Part shown: piece after piece, positions 62,868 through 64,000 of the stretch
How positions within the stretch are numbered: the stretch's first letter is position 1
How the letters are laid out: each line of letters starts with the position of its first letter
DNA from: JAGPDB01 sp046331265
Lineage (GTDB): Bacteria; Actinomycetota; Acidimicrobiia; IMCC26256; JAGPDB01
DNA: 64,000 nucleotides
Assembly (NCBI GenBank): GCA_046331265.1
Contig: JAXLRE010000001.1
Coordinates: forward strand, 62,001 to 126,000
Direction: 5' to 3'
Made by a program: the position numbers and the translations under genes
Notes under the pieces: generated by a model
Databases searched by the model: none
What the model was told of the DNA's origin: nothing
The model's input: only the letters and a program-made list of their open reading frames with translations

Positions 62868-63790
62868 GATCCTGACAATTCAGGAGCGGGAGCTTTAGCC
62901 TTAGAACTTATTCCATAAATATTTTTTAATCCAGATATCGTCCCTGCATGTGCAAGCATCAATGTTGCACGTCCACTCGGTGATTCAACGTTATCTACAA
63001 TACATAACTGATCTGCAGAGTTTGTTAGCAGCGAAATAGATTTTGATCGAAATGGTTGATCCGTATCAGAACCAACTAGGCCAATTGTGGAAGTAGATTT
63101 TGAAGAAAAATTAGAAACAAATTTTATGAAATTATCGTTAGATAGTTCCGATCGGTTAACTAGAACCAGAAATGAAACACCCATAGCTGCATCAAGAGAT
63201 GATGACTGTTCTTGCTCTGTAAATGCGTTGTATTTTGTAAATACATTATTTATATCGCTAGATAAAGTCTTTGATGCTGGCTCTAAGGAAGACCTCAAAC
63301 TTAAAAGTTGATTTAAAGAAATAGATGTTTGACTAACCACATTTTTTTCTTCATTCAAAATACCTGCAATATTTTCAACTTTATTCAGATCTTTTGAGAT
63401 TTTTGTTTTATCGGAGTTCAAAAAATCTGTTTTAAGAAAAACTTCAGAGCCTAATGTTGCTCCCGAAACTGCAAGCAATTCCCTTGTTTCAGTTATTAAA
63501 TCTTGAGATACAGCACCTGCCACCACGATATACACGGTTTTATTTGCAAGTGAGTTCTTAACTACATGTGCTGATAAAACTGTATCTTGGATATCAGTTG
63601 ATTTAATGTCATTCTTTAATCGTTCGTTCTCAACTTTTCTATCGATAGAGTTTTTCTCGGCAGTATCAATTCTGTTTTCTAATCCAGCGACAATTGCTTT
63701 ATCAATAACTGTCGATCCCATGACAACGCCGATACCTAGACTCAAAAAAACTGCTATTAATGAAATTAAGTGAAATCTAAAATTAATCAT
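62864..63790 (-). CDS. mctB: Copper-transport/SteB-like outer-envelope protein (MctB family)
   Basis: A 308-aa protein with one N-terminal membrane helix ('FHLISLIAVFLSLGIGVVMG') followed by a coiled coil ('ENRIDTAEKNSIDRKVENER') and an extracytoplasmic domain. This architecture matches the MctB family of actinobacteria, named for copper efflux in Mycobacterium and called SteB in Corynebacterium, where it works with SteA in cell division. It starts 4 bp into the steA end. Confidence 0.84.
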   Translation of the reverse strand: MINFRFHLISLIAVFLSLGIGVVMGSTVIDKAIVAGLENRIDTAEKNSIDRKVENERLKNDIKSTDIQDTVLSAHVVKNSLANKTVYIVVAGAVSQDLITETRELLAVSGATLGSEVFLKTDFLNSDKTKISKDLNKVENIAGILNEEKNVVSQTSISLNQLLSLRSSLEPASKTLSSDINNVFTKYNAFTEQEQSSSLDAAMGVSFLVLVNRSELSNDNFIKFVSNFSSKSTSTIGLVGSDTDQPFRSKSISLLTNSADQLCIVDNVESPSGRATLMLAHAGTISGLKNIYGISSKAKAPAPELSGS

Positions 63791-64000
63791 CTAAACCAAT
63801 CCAATATTGAATACCAAATATCTCTTATTGTAAGCCTTAATCCTGACAAGAATACTCTAAGCGGCTCAGCAACTATAGCCATAATTACAACCACGGCAAG
63901 TGCAGCAAGCAAAAGTAGTACAACGTCAGATCTTTTAATTCGTCCCTCATACAGCCTTGAAACACCTTTAGCATCAACTAAAACTGGCCCCAAACGAGTA
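63787..64000 (-). CDS. steA: SteA-like cytokinetic-ring protein, C-terminal end (cut by window edge)
   Basis: The frame is open to the end of the window, so only the last 70-odd residues are visible. 'GPVLVDAKGVSRLYEGRIKR' and a following membrane helix ('VVLLLLAALAVVVIMAIVA') are characteristic of the C-terminus of SteA-type proteins, which pair with MctB/SteB in actinobacterial cell division. The true start lies outside the window. Confidence 0.78.
   Translation of the reverse strand, partial: TRLGPVLVDAKGVSRLYEGRIKRSDVVLLLLAALAVVVIMAIVAEPLRVFLSGLRLTIRDIWYSILDWFR

Overview
The window is a chromosomal segment of an AT-rich, gene-dense bacterium that carries an actinobacterial core gene set. 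The diagnostic parts are a complete Pup-proteasome system (arc, dop, pup, prcB, prcA, pafA, pafB, pafC) with the actinobacterial downstream order tatA-tatC-helY. It also has a GarA/MerR/bifunctional-nuclease/MerR cluster, a SteA-MctB-MurJ-PyrG-NUDIX-XerD-ScpA-ScpB-RluB cluster, a DUF4193 protein and an F420-biosynthesis gene (cofG). Low G+C, very short intergenic gaps, small proteins and carotenoid genes suggest a streamlined marine actinobacterium of the Candidatus Actinomarinales / Acidimicrobiia type. That placement is inference from gene content, not from a database match.

Layout. 1-2737: carotenoid genes (crtI end, crtB, then converging crtZ and a fused lycopene cyclase). 2787-5792: ABC-2 exporter, TlpA-like thioredoxin, heme O synthase (ctaB). 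5850-9719: GroES-like chaperonin, a small hypothetical gene, a LOG-family protein, a PfkB kinase and stand-alone CofG. 9742-13944: transaldolase, transketolase, a protein of unknown function and a GT2 glycosyltransferase. 14043-17779: DacB-type peptidase (frame-disrupted), three small membrane proteins, TrmI, a beta-helix protein and a ferredoxin. 17945-31647: the Pup-proteasome region, interrupted by an inverted-repeat-flanked hydrolase gene and by argG/argH. 31640-39457: signal peptidase, a zinc-ribbon protein, Tat translocase, HelY helicase and a two-domain ThyX-like protein. 39458-39814: a structured, relatively GC-rich non-coding stretch. 39815-46305: DUF4193 protein, Lnt, small conserved actinobacterial proteins and the MerR/GarA cluster. 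46366-54572: PgsA, YbaK-like protein, tRNA-Pro with a downstream tandem array, Der, IspH, PlsC, Cmk, AroA, TyrA, AroH. 54582-58196: RluB, ScpB, ScpA, an HD-domain protein and XerD, all interrupted by single-base frameshifts. 58212-64000: NUDIX, PyrG, a MraY/WecA-like enzyme, MurJ, MctB and the end of SteA.

How the genes work together. Dop, PafA, Pup, Arc and PrcBA form a complete tagging-and-degradation pathway. PafB and PafC form the DNA-damage regulator usually linked to it. IspH feeds isoprenoid precursors to CrtB/CrtI/lycopene cyclase/CrtZ for a hydroxylated beta-ring carotenoid. LepB, TatA, TatC and Lnt handle protein export and lipoprotein maturation. MurJ, DacB, the MraY-like enzyme, SteA and MctB belong to the cell envelope.

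The most unusual item is the gene between pup and prcB (25028-25888). Its ends align with phosphopentomutase (DeoB, alkaline phosphatase superfamily), but the metal-binding residues appear to be lost, so it looks like a pseudoenzyme inside the proteasome operon. Other points of interest are a 54-bp inverted repeat flanking one hydrolase gene, tandem 49-bp repeats containing the 3' end of tRNA-Pro, a candidate structured RNA, and a dense cluster of single-base frameshifts that more likely reflects sequence error than gene decay.
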